Assembly (NCBI RefSeq): GCF_002982075.1
Contig: NZ_PUEJ01000008.1
Span: forward strand, 248,001-312,000
Direction of reading: 5' to 3'
DNA length: 64,000 nucleotides
From: Labrys okinawensis
Lineage (GTDB): Bacteria > Pseudomonadota > Alphaproteobacteria > Rhizobiales > Labraceae
Position numbers and translations under genes: made by a program. Of the stretch, positions 53,584 through 62,096 are shown piece by piece; position 1 is the first letter of the stretch; each line of letters starts with the position of its first letter. Under the pieces are notes generated by a model. The model was not told the origin of the DNA. It saw only the letters and a program-made list of their open reading frames with translations, and made no database searches.

Positions 53584-54912
53584 TCAGTCCTTCGAATCCT
53601 GCGTGCCTCTGCGGATGCTTTCGAGATTGATCCACAGCGCGATCAGCGTGCAGACCGCGCCCGAGAGCAGATACACGCCCGAGGACGCCAGGCCGAACCA
53701 AGCGGCCAGCGCCAGGGCGACGAAGGGGGCAAAGCCCGCGCCGAACAGCCAAGCCAGATCCGAGGTCAGGGCCGCGCCGGTATAGCGATAGTGGATCGGG
53801 AAGTTCATGTTCACCGCGCCTGAAGCCTGGCCGAAGGTCAGACCGAGGAGGATGAAGCCGCCGATCATGTAGATGAGTTCGCCCGTCTGGCCACCATTGA
53901 GCAATTGCGGCGCATAGCCCGAATAGATGGCGATCGCCATGGCGCAGACCGCGATCAGATTGCGCCGGCCGAAGCGGTCTGCAATCGGGCCCGAGGCGAC
54001 GATGGCGGCGAGACCGAACAGGGCGCTGAAGATCTCGATGATCAGGAACTGCACCACGCTCTCATTGGTCTCCAACACCACCCAGGCGAGCGGGAACACC
54101 GTGACCATGTGGAACAGGGCGAAGCTCGCCAGCGGCGCGAAGGAGCCGATGATGATCGTGCGCCCCTGGGCCGCGACCGTCTCCGCGATCGGCTTGGGCT
54201 GCAATTCCTGGCTCTGGAACATCTCGGCATATTCGGGCGTGGCGACGATGCGCAGCCGCGAGAACAGCGCCACCACATTGATGGCGAAGGCCACGAAGAA
54301 GGGATAGCGCCAGCCCCAGTCGATGAAATCCGCCGGGCCGAGGGTGGTGTAGAAGAAGGCGAACAGGCCGCTGGCGACGATCAGCCCGAGCGGGGCGCCG
54401 AGCTGCGGGATCATGGCCCACCAGCCGCGCTGGCCCTCCGGGGCATTCAGGCTGAGCAAGGCCGGCAGGCCGTCCCAGCTGCCGCCGAGCGCGATGCCCT
54501 GGCCGATGCGCAGCAGCGCCAGCAGGACGCCGGCCCAGGCGCCGATGGTGCCGTGATTGGGAAGGAAGGCGATCGCCGCGGTGGAGCCGCCAAGCAGGAA
54601 GAGCGCGATGGTCAACTTGACCTCGCGGCCGTAATGCCGGTCGAACAGGGTGAACAGCGCCGAGCCGAAGGGACGCGCGAGGAAGGCGAGGGCGAAGATC
54701 GCGAAGGAGTAGAGCATGCCCGTCAGCGCATCGAGATGCGGGAAGGCGAGCTTGGGAAACACCAGCACCGAGGCAATGGCATAGACGAAGAAGTCGAAAT
54801 ATTCCGACGTCCGGCCGATGATCACGCCGATGGCGATCTCGCTCGGCGTGATGGTGTGACGCTTGGCGCCGTGCTGGCCCCCGGCCGGATGCATGGAAGT
54901 CGTGGTGCTCAT
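53584..54912 (-). CDS. MFS transporter, metabolite:H+ symporter (MHS) type
   Basis: The 442-residue protein has 12 predicted helices and the MHS/sugar-porter features EYFDFFVYAIASVLVFPKLAFP in helix 1 and FARPFGSALFTLFDRHYGREVKL between helices 2 and 3. ALLRIGQGIALGGSWDGL and GPIADRFGRRNLIAV follow. MHS members carry organic acids, betaines and shikimate. It converges on the FAD oxidase gene, so it may export or import a related metabolite, but no direct link is visible. Confidence 0.87.
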   Translation of the reverse strand: MSTTTSMHPAGGQHGAKRHTITPSEIAIGVIIGRTSEYFDFFVYAIASVLVFPKLAFPHLDALTGMLYSFAIFALAFLARPFGSALFTLFDRHYGREVKLTIALFLLGGSTAAIAFLPNHGTIGAWAGVLLALLRIGQGIALGGSWDGLPALLSLNAPEGQRGWWAMIPQLGAPLGLIVASGLFAFFYTTLGPADFIDWGWRYPFFVAFAINVVALFSRLRIVATPEYAEMFQSQELQPKPIAETVAAQGRTIIIGSFAPLASFALFHMVTVFPLAWVVLETNESVVQFLIIEIFSALFGLAAIVASGPIADRFGRRNLIAVCAMAIAIYSGYAPQLLNGGQTGELIYMIGGFILLGLTFGQASGAVNMNFPIHYRYTGAALTSDLAWLFGAGFAPFVALALAAWFGLASSGVYLLSGAVCTLIALWINLESIRRGTQDSKD

Positions 54913-55011
54913 CGTCCCTCGGCTTTCTCCAAAGACCCTAGCCCGCTCGACGGAAGCCGTGCAGTATGAAGGTCCCTTGCGTACCTATTGCCGTCTTCAC
55001 GATGATATTGT

Positions 55012-55032
55012 CATTGGACAAAATGTCCAATG
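55012..55032. promoter_or_regulatory. Perfect palindrome before cyoA
   Basis: CATTGGACA-AAA-TGTCCAATG has perfect 9-base arms and lies about 34 bases before the cyoA start. The high symmetry and short spacer suggest an operator for a dimeric regulator or a leader hairpin. An in-frame ATG falls inside the right arm, which argues against that codon as the start. Confidence 0.55.
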
Positions 55033-55065
55033 GGCAGCCTGAAACCGGAGGCGTATCGGCACGAC

Positions 55066-56277
55066 ATGCGAATGCTATCCCGAATGCCGTCCTTTAGCTC
55101 CGTCCGCTTGCGCAAGCTCGCCCGCCTGGCCATGGCCCTGCCCCTGGCGGGCCTGCTGGCGGGGTGCAATGCCGTGGTACTCAGCCCCTCCGGCGACATC
55201 GCTGCCCAGCAGCGCGACCTCCTGGTGTTCTCCACCGTGCTGATGCTGGTGATCATCCTCCCGGTGATGGCGCTGACGGTGCTGTTCGCCTGGCGCTATC
55301 GCCAGTCCAACAAGACGGCGCGCTACGAGCCGGATTGGGACCATTCGACTCAGCTCGAGCTGGTGATCTGGGCGGCGCCGCTGCTGATCATCATCATCCT
55401 CGGGGCGATCACCTGGACGGGAACGCATCTGCTCGATCCCTATCGCCCGCTCGAACGCGTGGCGGCGGGCCGGCCGGTCACCAAGGATGTCAAGCCTCTG
55501 GAGGTCCAGGTCGTCGCGCTCGACTGGAAATGGCTATTCATCTACCCCGAATATAATGTGGCCAGCGTCAACGAGATGGCGGCGCCCGTCGACCGGCCGA
55601 TCAATTTCAAGATCACCGCCTCGGCCGTGATGAACTCCTTCTATGTGCCGGCGCTGGCGGGCATGATCTATGCCATGCCGGGGATGGAGACCAAGCTGCA
55701 TGCGGTGATCAACAAGCCCGGTGATTACGAGGGCATCTCCTCCAACTACAGTGGCGCCGGCTTCTCGGGCATGCGTTTCCGCTTTCACGGCCTCGATCAG
55801 GCCGGTTTCGACCAGTGGATCGCCAAGGCGAAGGCCGGCGACGCCGGCGCGCTCGACCGGCCGGCCTATCTCGCTCTGGAGAAGCCGAGCCAGAACGTGC
55901 CCGTGCGCTACTATACTTCGGTGGCGCCGGACCTCTACCGCGCCATCCTGAATCTGTGCGTCGATCCCAACAAGCCCGACCAGATGTGCATGGACAAGAT
56001 GATGGCGATCGATGCCAAAGGCGGTCTGGGCAAGGAGGGCATCAACAATGTCCGCCCGCTGCTCTACGACAAATATGCCCGTCGCGGCGCGGTGCTCGGC
56101 CCGGAACCCTATTACGTTTCCGATTATTGCGAGGTGCCGCGGCCCGGCGCGCTCGATGCCTGGAAGAGCGGCGTTTCGGCGCTGAGCCCCAAGCCCGCCG
56201 GCCTCACCGGGGTCAGCCTGGCGATCCCGCCGGCCTCCCTCCAGCCGCCGCAGCTTTCCGCTGCGCAGCCCGGCTAA
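55066..56277 (+). CDS. cyoA: Cytochrome bo3 ubiquinol oxidase subunit II (CyoA)
   Basis: The 403-residue protein has a lipoprotein signal with lipobox LLAGC (about 31-35) and two membrane helices (about 55-75 and 95-117). A periplasmic cupredoxin-like domain (VVALDWKWLFIYPEYNVASVNE, SFYVPALAGMIYAMPGMETKLHA) follows, without the Cu-A ligands, as in quinol oxidases. The ATG at 55066 is favoured because the earlier in-frame ATG at 55030 lies inside the palindrome and has no ribosome binding site. It is first of the cyoABCD operon. Confidence 0.9.
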   Translation: MRMLSRMPSFSSVRLRKLARLAMALPLAGLLAGCNAVVLSPSGDIAAQQRDLLVFSTVLMLVIILPVMALTVLFAWRYRQSNKTARYEPDWDHSTQLELVIWAAPLLIIIILGAITWTGTHLLDPYRPLERVAAGRPVTKDVKPLEVQVVALDWKWLFIYPEYNVASVNEMAAPVDRPINFKITASAVMNSFYVPALAGMIYAMPGMETKLHAVINKPGDYEGISSNYSGAGFSGMRFRFHGLDQAGFDQWIAKAKAGDAGALDRPAYLALEKPSQNVPVRYYTSVAPDLYRAILNLCVDPNKPDQMCMDKMMAIDAKGGLGKEGINNVRPLLYDKYARRGAVLGPEPYYVSDYCEVPRPGALDAWKSGVSALSPKPAGLTGVSLAIPPASLQPPQLSAAQPG

Positions 56278-56307
56278 GTGCAACCTCATTCACGAGCGGT
56301 TTTTGCC

Positions 56308-58317
56308 ATGTCTTCTGAAACGGTTGCGGTGAGCCCGATTTTCGGTCGGTTTACGCTTGAAGCCATCCCCTATCACGAACCGATCCTGGTCGCGACCTTC
56401 GTGGCGGTCGCCATCGGCGGCATCGGCCTCCTCGGCGCGCTCACCTATTTCCGCGTCTGGGGCTATCTGTGGCGCGAATGGTTCACCAGTGTCGACCATA
56501 AGCGCATCGGCGTGATGTATATCGTGCTGGCGCTGGTCATGCTGCTGCGCGGCTTTGCCGATGCGATCATGATGCGCCTGCAGCAGGCGATCGCCTTCGG
56601 CGGGTCCGAGGGCTATCTGCCGCCCCATCACTACGACCAGATCTTCACGGCGCACGGCGTCATCATGATCTTCTTCGTGGCGATGCCCTTCGTCACCGGC
56701 TTCATGAATTTCGTGGTGCCGCTGCAGATCGGCGCGCGCGACGTCTCCTTCCCCTTCCTCAACAATTTCTCGTTCTGGATGACGGCGGCCGGCGCGGCCA
56801 TCGTGATGATGTCGCTGTTCGTCGGGGAATTCGCCAAGACGGGTTGGCTCGCCTATCCGCCGCTCTCGGGCATCGCCTATAGTCCGGATGTCGGGGTCGA
56901 CTATTACATATGGGGCCTGCAGGTCGCGGGCGTGGGCACGCTGTTATCGGGCGTCAACCTGATCGCCACCATCGTCAAGCTGCGTGCGCCTGGCATGACG
57001 ATGATGCGCATGCCCGTCTTCACCTGGACGGCGCTGTGCACCAACGTGCTGATCGTCGCCGCCTTCCCGGTGCTGACGGCCGTGCTGGCCCTGCTGTCGC
57101 TCGACCGCTATGTCGGCACCAACTTCTTCACCAACGACCTCGGCGGCAATCCGATGATGTATGTGAACCTCATCTGGATCTGGGGCCATCCGGAGGTCTA
57201 CATCCTCATCCTGCCGGCCTTCGGCATCTTCTCGGAAGTGACGGCCGCCTTCTGCGGCAAGCGCCTGTTCGGCTACACCTCGATGGTCTACGCCACGGTG
57301 GTGATCACCATCCTGTCCTACCTGGTCTGGCTGCATCACTTCTTCACCATGGGCTCGGGCGCCAGCGTCAACTCCTTCTTCGGCATCACCACCATGGTGA
57401 TCTCGATCCCGACCGGCGCGAAGATCTTCAACTGGCTCTTCACCATGTATCGCGGCCGCATCCGCTTCGAGCTGCCGATGATGTGGACGGTCGCCTTCAT
57501 GCTCACCTTCGTGATCGGCGGCATGACGGGCGTGCTCCTGGCCGTGCCGCCGGCCGATTTCGTGCTGCATAATTCGCTGTTCCTGATCGCCCATTTCCAC
57601 AATGTGATCATCGGCGGCGTGTTGTTCGGCATGTTCGCCGGCGTCAACTACTGGTTCCCCAAGGTCTTCGGCTTCCGGCTCGATCCGTTCTGGGGCAAGA
57701 TCTCGTTCTGGTGCTGGGTGGTCGGCTTCTGGGTCGCCTTCATGCCGCTCTATGTCCTCGGCCTGATGGGCGTGACCCGCCGCGTCAGCCATTTCGAGGA
57801 TCCGTCGCTGCAGATCTGGTTCGTGATCGCCGCCTGCGGCGCCGCGATCATCGCCGTCGGCATCGCCGCCATGCTGATGCAATTCTTCGTCAGCTTCCGC
57901 AAGCGCGAAGAACTCAAGGACGTCACGGGCGATCCCTGGGACGCCCGCACGCTGGAATGGTCGACCTCCTCGCCGCCGCCGGCCTACAATTTCGCCTTCA
58001 CCCCGGTGGTGCATGATCTCGACGCCTGGGCGGACATGAAGCGCCGCGGCTACAAGCGCCCGCTGGAAGGCTACAAGCCCATCCACATGCCCAAGAATAC
58101 CGGGGCGGGCATCGTCCTGGCCGGGCTGAGCGCTGTCTGCGCCGTCGCGCTGATTTGGTATGTCTGGTGGCTCGCCATCGCCAGCTTCGTCGCTTTGCTG
58201 GCCGCGGTCATCATCCATACCTTCAACTACAACCGCGACTTCCACATCCCCGCCGAGGAGGTGGCCACCGCCGAGAATGCCCGCACCCGCCTGCTGGCGG
58301 CGGCAGGAGAACGCTGA
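56308..58317 (+). CDS. cyoB: Cytochrome bo3 ubiquinol oxidase subunit I (CyoB)
   Basis: The 669-residue subunit has 15 membrane helices and closely follows E. coli Cyo[34 protein letters not shown] (haem His), [14 protein letters not shown] with the Cu-B His and Tyr, HHFFTMGSG (two Cu-B His) and [10 protein letters not shown] (haem His). It reduces O2 to water and pumps protons. A GTG directly after the cyoA stop would add 10 residues; the ATG at 56308 matches homologues better. Its stop overlaps the cyoC start by one base. Confidence 0.96.
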   Translation: MSSETVAVSPIFGRFTLEAIPYHEPILVATFVAVAIGGIGLLGALTYFRVWGYLWREWFTSVDHKRIGVMYIVLALVMLLRGFADAIMMRLQQAIAFGGSEGYLPPHHYDQIFTAHGVIMIFFVAMPFVTGFMNFVVPLQIGARDVSFPFLNNFSFWMTAAGAAIVMMSLFVGEFAKTGWLAYPPLSGIAYSPDVGVDYYIWGLQVAGVGTLLSGVNLIATIVKLRAPGMTMMRMPVFTWTALCTNVLIVAAFPVLTAVLALLSLDRYVGTNFFTNDLGGNPMMYVNLIWIWGHPEVYILILPAFGIFSEVTAAFCGKRLFGYTSMVYATVVITILSYLVWLHHFFTMGSGASVNSFFGITTMVISIPTGAKIFNWLFTMYRGRIRFELPMMWTVAFMLTFVIGGMTGVLLAVPPADFVLHNSLFLIAHFHNVIIGGVLFGMFAGVNYWFPKVFGFRLDPFWGKISFWCWVVGFWVAFMPLYVLGLMGVTRRVSHFEDPSLQIWFVIAACGAAIIAVGIAAMLMQFFVSFRKREELKDVTGDPWDARTLEWSTSSPPPAYNFAFTPVVHDLDAWADMKRRGYKRPLEGYKPIHMPKNTGAGIVLAGLSAVCAVALIWYVWWLAIASFVALLAAVIIHTFNYNRDFHIPAEEVATAENARTRLLAAAGER

Positions 58318-58961
58318 TGTCGCAGACCATCCTGATGCCGCAGACCGAGAGCGAAGACAGCCGGGCGCCGGTCTTCCATCTGCCGGAAGAACCGCATCAT
58401 CCGGAAGGGTCGAGCACCATGCTCGGCTTCTGGATCTATCTGATGAGCGACTGCCTCATCTTTGCGATCCTGTTCGCCACCTATGGGGTGCTCGGCGGCA
58501 ATTACGCCGCCGGTCCCGCCCCGAAGGATCTGTTCGATCTCAATCTGGTGGCATTGAACACGTCGATGCTGCTGCTCTCCTCCATCACCTATGGCTTTGC
58601 CATGATCTCGATGCAGGAGAACAAGGTCGGCTCGACCCAGGCCTGGCTCCTGGTCACCGCTTTGTTCGGCATGGCCTTCGTCGGCATCGAACTCTACGAG
58701 TTCTCGCACATGATCCATGAGGGGGCGACGCCGCAGCGCAGCGGCTTCCTCTCCGCCTTCTACACGCTGGTCTCCACGCACGGCCTGCATGTTTCCACCG
58801 GCATCCTCTGGCTGTTCACCCTGATGGCGCAGGTCGCCCGCTACGGCCTGACCTCGGCGAACCGCCGCCGTCTCATGTGCCTGAGCCTGTTCTGGCACTT
58901 CCTGGACGTCATCTGGATCGGCGTCTTCACCTATGTCTATCTGATGGGGATGCTGCGATGA
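58317..58961 (+). CDS. cyoC: Cytochrome bo3 oxidase subunit III (CyoC)
   Basis: The 214-residue membrane subunit has five helices and the subunit III motifs LGFWIYLMSDCLIFAILFATYG, FVGIELYEFSHMIHEG, STHGLHVSTGI and LFWHFLDVIWIGVFTYVYL. It starts in a TGATG overlap with cyoB, so translation is coupled. It stabilises the oxidase core and is not itself redox-active. Confidence 0.95.
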   Translation: MSQTILMPQTESEDSRAPVFHLPEEPHHPEGSSTMLGFWIYLMSDCLIFAILFATYGVLGGNYAAGPAPKDLFDLNLVALNTSMLLLSSITYGFAMISMQENKVGSTQAWLLVTALFGMAFVGIELYEFSHMIHEGATPQRSGFLSAFYTLVSTHGLHVSTGILWLFTLMAQVARYGLTSANRRRLMCLSLFWHFLDVIWIGVFTYVYLMGMLR

Positions 58962-59335
58962 GCGCCCACACCCACCAAGACTCCCATCACGACGAGCACG
59001 GCTCCTCGCATGGTTCGCGCAAGAGCTATCTGATCGGCTTCGGCCTTTCGGTGGTGCTGACCTTCATCCCGTTCTGGCTGGTGATGACGGGCGCACTCGA
59101 ATCCAAGGTCGCGACCTCGCTGATCGTGATCTCGCTGGCGGTGATCCAGATCGTCGTGCACATGGTCTATTTCCTGCACATGGACGCCAAGTCCGAGGGC
59201 GGCTGGAACCTGATGGCCCTGATCTTCACCATCGTGCTGGTGGTGATCACGCTGACGGGTTCGCTGTGGGTGATGTATCACCTCGTCAACAACATGATGC
59301 CGATCTCGGCACATGACATGCGCAACATGCCGTGA
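58958..59335 (+). CDS. cyoD: Cytochrome bo3 oxidase subunit IV (CyoD)
   Basis: The 125-residue subunit has a His-rich N-terminal tail (HTHQDSHHDEHGSSHG) and three helices, with SYLIGFGLSVVLTFIPFW and the QIVVHMVYFLHMD motif typical of CyoD. It overlaps cyoC by four bases (ATGA). It helps assemble Cu-B into subunit I. Confidence 0.94.
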   Translation: MSAHTHQDSHHDEHGSSHGSRKSYLIGFGLSVVLTFIPFWLVMTGALESKVATSLIVISLAVIQIVVHMVYFLHMDAKSEGGWNLMALIFTIVLVVITLTGSLWVMYHLVNNMMPISAHDMRNMP

Positions 59336-59345
59336 GCCCGATACG

Positions 59346-60077
59346 ATGACCGCGCCGGGTGGCCGGCCGGACCGGCTACCACGTTTGCGGCGTGGTTTCA
59401 CCGTCATGGTGGTGGCGCTCATCGTCGCCTTTGCGGGTTTTTGTGCTCTTGGTGTGTGGCAGGTCCAGCGTCTCGGCTGGAAGCTCGACCTGATCGCCCG
59501 CATCGACGCCCGTATCCATGCCGAGCCCGCGCCGCCGCCCGGCCCGGAAGCATGGCCCGCCATCGCCGCCGACAAGGACGCCTACCGCCGTATCCGGCTG
59601 GCGGGCGAATTCCTCGACCGCCCGCCCGTCTTCGTGCAGGCGACCACGGCCCGCGGGGCCGGCTACTGGACATTGTCACCCCTGAAGACCGGGCAGGGCT
59701 TCACGGTGCTGGTCAATCGCGGCTTCGTGCTGCCGGAAGAACGCGCCAAGGTCGGCAATGCCGCCGGGCCGGCCGCGGTGACCGGGCTGCTGCGGCTCAG
59801 CGAACCCAAGGGCGCCTTCCTGCGCAGCAACGATGCCGGAGCCGATCGCTGGTATTCGCGCGATGTGGCTGAAATCGCCGCTGCCCGCGGCCTCGGCGCC
59901 GTCGCTCCCTATTTCATCGACGCCGAGCGCAGGCAGCCCGGCGAAATTCCGACCGGCGGCATGACGGTGGTCGATCTGCCGAACAACCATCTGATCTACG
60001 CGCTGACATGGTTCGCCCTCGCTCTCATGACGCTTGGCGGTCTGGTCTATACCGTGCGCGAGAGAAGAGCGGGATAA
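59346..60077 (+). CDS. SURF1-family oxidase assembly protein
   Basis: The 243-residue protein has a membrane helix near each end (about 18-37 and 215-233) around a soluble domain with RRIRLAGEFLDRPPVFV, TLSPLKTGQGFTVLVNRGFVLP and NNHLIYALTWFALA. These are typical of Surf1, which delivers haem a during cytochrome oxidase assembly. It begins 10 bases after cyoD on the same strand, so it is probably in the cyo operon. No aa3-type oxidase is in this window, so it may have a role in bo3 assembly here. Confidence 0.88.
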   Translation: MTAPGGRPDRLPRLRRGFTVMVVALIVAFAGFCALGVWQVQRLGWKLDLIARIDARIHAEPAPPPGPEAWPAIAADKDAYRRIRLAGEFLDRPPVFVQATTARGAGYWTLSPLKTGQGFTVLVNRGFVLPEERAKVGNAAGPAAVTGLLRLSEPKGAFLRSNDAGADRWYSRDVAEIAAARGLGAVAPYFIDAERRQPGEIPTGGMTVVDLPNNHLIYALTWFALALMTLGGLVYTVRERRAG

Positions 60078-60081
60078 TTCC

Positions 60082-60624
60082 TCATTTCAGGCGCCGTTTC
60101 TCCAGCTTGCGCGCCAGGGTGCGCCGGTGCATGCCGAGGCGGCGCGCGGTTTCGGATATGTTGAATTCCGTCTCCACCAGCGTCTCGTGAATGCGCTCCC
60201 ATTCGAGATTCTTGATCGAGGTCGGGGTCTGCGTGGTCGGCACGCTGGTGTCACCGTCGCTGCGCTGGAAGGCCGCCTCGATGTCGTCGGTGTTGGAGGG
60301 CTTGGCCAAATAGTGGCAGGCCCCCAGCTTGATCGCCTCGACGGCGGTGGCGATCGAGGCAAAGCCCGTCAGCACCACGATCTTCATGGCGGCGTCGTGG
60401 CCATGCAGCGCCTTCACGCATTCGAGCCCCGAGCCGCCCGCAAGCTTGAGGTCGACAACGGCAAAGCCCGGCGCGTGATTGTCGACCAAAGCCTGCATCG
60501 GCTCGAGGCCTGCGGCGACCTCGACGGCATAACCGCGCCGCTCGAAGGATTTGCGCAAGGTCCGGGCGAAGGTCGCGTCGTCCTCGACGATGATGAGGCG
60601 GCGTTCAGCCGGGGAGGGAGGCAT
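60082..60624 (-). CDS. regA: Redox response regulator RegA/ActR
   Basis: The 180-residue protein has a receiver domain (Asp15/Asp16 in VEDDATF, phospho-acceptor Asp58 in VVDLKLAGGSGL, Lys in LAKPSNTDD) and a Fis-type helix-turn-helix (ISETARRLGMHRRTLARKL, about 152-172), the layout of RegA/ActR/PrrA regulators. The start overlaps the end of the RegB-like kinase gene by 20 bases, which ties their translation. In other alphaproteobacteria this pair controls respiration, photosynthesis and nitrogen or carbon fixation genes. It is convergent with the cyo operon. Confidence 0.93.
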   Translation of the reverse strand: MPPSPAERRLIIVEDDATFARTLRKSFERRGYAVEVAAGLEPMQALVDNHAPGFAVVDLKLAGGSGLECVKALHGHDAAMKIVVLTGFASIATAVEAIKLGACHYLAKPSNTDDIEAAFQRSDGDTSVPTTQTPTSIKNLEWERIHETLVETEFNISETARRLGMHRRTLARKLEKRRLK

Positions 60625-61900
60625 CGGTTACTCCTTCGGGCGACAGCGTCGCCATCGGCAGGGTCAATTCGACCAGCGCGCCGCCGTTCAGCAGATTCTT
60701 GGCCGTAACGGTGCCGCCCAGCTTGCGGGCGACATTGACGACCAGGAAAAGGCCGAGCCCGCTGCCCGGCCGATTCTTGCTGGAATTATAGGGTTTGCCG
60801 AGCTGATCCAGTATGTCCTTGCCGAAACCCGGCCCTGCGTCGGTGACAGAGAGCGTGAGCCGGTCCCCGCGCCGCTCCAGGGCGATGCCCACCCAATTGG
60901 GCGAGGCTTCGAGTGCATTGTCGAAGAGGTTGAACACCACCTGCTTGAGGGCATCGTCCGAAACGATGGAGACATCGGTGCCGAAAGTGTTGTTGTAATC
61001 GAGGCGTGCGGGGGATCGGCTGGCTCGCCATTCCTCCACGAGCTCGTCGAAGAAGTTGATCACGCTCGTCCGCCGCGTACCTTCGCCGCGTACTTCGCCC
61101 GATGACATCAGGATACCGGTGACGATCGTCTTGCAGCGGTCGAGCTGGCCGCGCATTTCGGCGAGTTCGGCCGCGATCTCCTCGTCCTGACTGAACATCT
61201 CCATGCGTTGCCAGTCGCTCAGAATCACCGAGAGCGTCGCCAGCGGCGTGCCGAGCTCATGGGCGGCGCCGGAGGCGAGCAACCCCATGCGGACGATGTG
61301 ATCCTCCTCGGCCGACTGCTGGCGAAGGCTGGCCAGATGCGCGTCGCGGGCACGCAGGTTGCGGTTGATGCGGGTGACGAAGAACACCAGCAGGATTGCC
61401 GCCAGCACGAAGCAGATGAAGGTGCCCTGGACATGCAGGTCGGCGAGATCCGCGCTGTTCTGTGGCGGTATCGGCAAGGGGCGGTTGAAGGTCGCCAGGC
61501 CGACGAAGCAGGCGCTGGTGGCTGCCAGTAGCGTCCAGGTCGACCAGGCCTCCAGCAGGACACCGCCGATGATGACCTGCAGGAGGTAGAGATAGATGAA
61601 GGGGTTGGAGGCGCCGCCGCTGAGATAGAGCTGCACGGTGAGCGCGGCGACATCGAGCATGAGCTCGAGAAAGAGCTCGGTATTGCCCACCAGGCCCTGG
61701 CTGCGCAGCCGGACCAGGCCGACGACGTTGAGCGCCACCAGGAAGCCGATCACCACGGCCATCTCGAACAGCGGCAGGGGGATGCCGAGGACGAGGTCGA
61801 CGAACAGGATGGTGATCACCTGCCCGATCACGGCGAGCCAGCGCAGCTGGATCAGCAAGGCAAGGTTTTTCTGGTCGGTGGTGTCCCGTATGGCGGTCAT
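60605..61900 (-). CDS. regB: Redox sensor kinase RegB/ActS
   Basis: The 431-residue protein has about six membrane helices, the quinone-binding motif GGASNPF (about 95-101) between helices, an H-box ASGAAHELGTPL with His214, the redox-active Cys256 in QLDRCKTIV, and an ATPase domain with NLFDNALEAS and GSGLGLFLV. These match RegB/PrrB/ActS, which autophosphorylates when the quinone pool is oxidised less. The gene for its partner follows with an overlap. The pairing beside cyo genes suggests control of terminal oxidase choice. Confidence 0.94.
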   Translation of the reverse strand: MTAIRDTTDQKNLALLIQLRWLAVIGQVITILFVDLVLGIPLPLFEMAVVIGFLVALNVVGLVRLRSQGLVGNTELFLELMLDVAALTVQLYLSGGASNPFIYLYLLQVIIGGVLLEAWSTWTLLAATSACFVGLATFNRPLPIPPQNSADLADLHVQGTFICFVLAAILLVFFVTRINRNLRARDAHLASLRQQSAEEDHIVRMGLLASGAAHELGTPLATLSVILSDWQRMEMFSQDEEIAAELAEMRGQLDRCKTIVTGILMSSGEVRGEGTRRTSVINFFDELVEEWRASRSPARLDYNNTFGTDVSIVSDDALKQVVFNLFDNALEASPNWVGIALERRGDRLTLSVTDAGPGFGKDILDQLGKPYNSSKNRPGSGLGLFLVVNVARKLGGTVTAKNLLNGGALVELTLPMATLSPEGVTDASLPG

Positions 61901-61910
61901 GACGATTTAC

Positions 61911-61930
61911 TAGAGCGTTTTCCAGAAGAG
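61911..61930. repeat. Partial TAGAGC element, copy 3
   Basis: CTAGAGCGTTTTCC at 61911 onward shares the first half of the dispersed element at 35970-36013; the second half is not recognisable. It lies in the regB upstream region. Confidence 0.4.
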
Positions 61931-62096
61931 TTGATAGATTTTTCGCTTAAGAAAACGCGCCAAAACAGGGCGTTGGAGAAAAATGACGAGTCGAAGAAAA
62001 GTCATTTTCTCTAACCTGTCTCGCCTTCGGGTGGCAGCGGCGTCGGCGAAATAACGCGGCTGGCAATCCCGGGCACTTGCCGACGCCTACTCGGCC

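Noticed and set aside
55030-55065. Upstream ATG as the cyoA start
   Set aside because: It falls inside a perfect palindrome, has no ribosome binding site, and adds residues before the lipoprotein signal.
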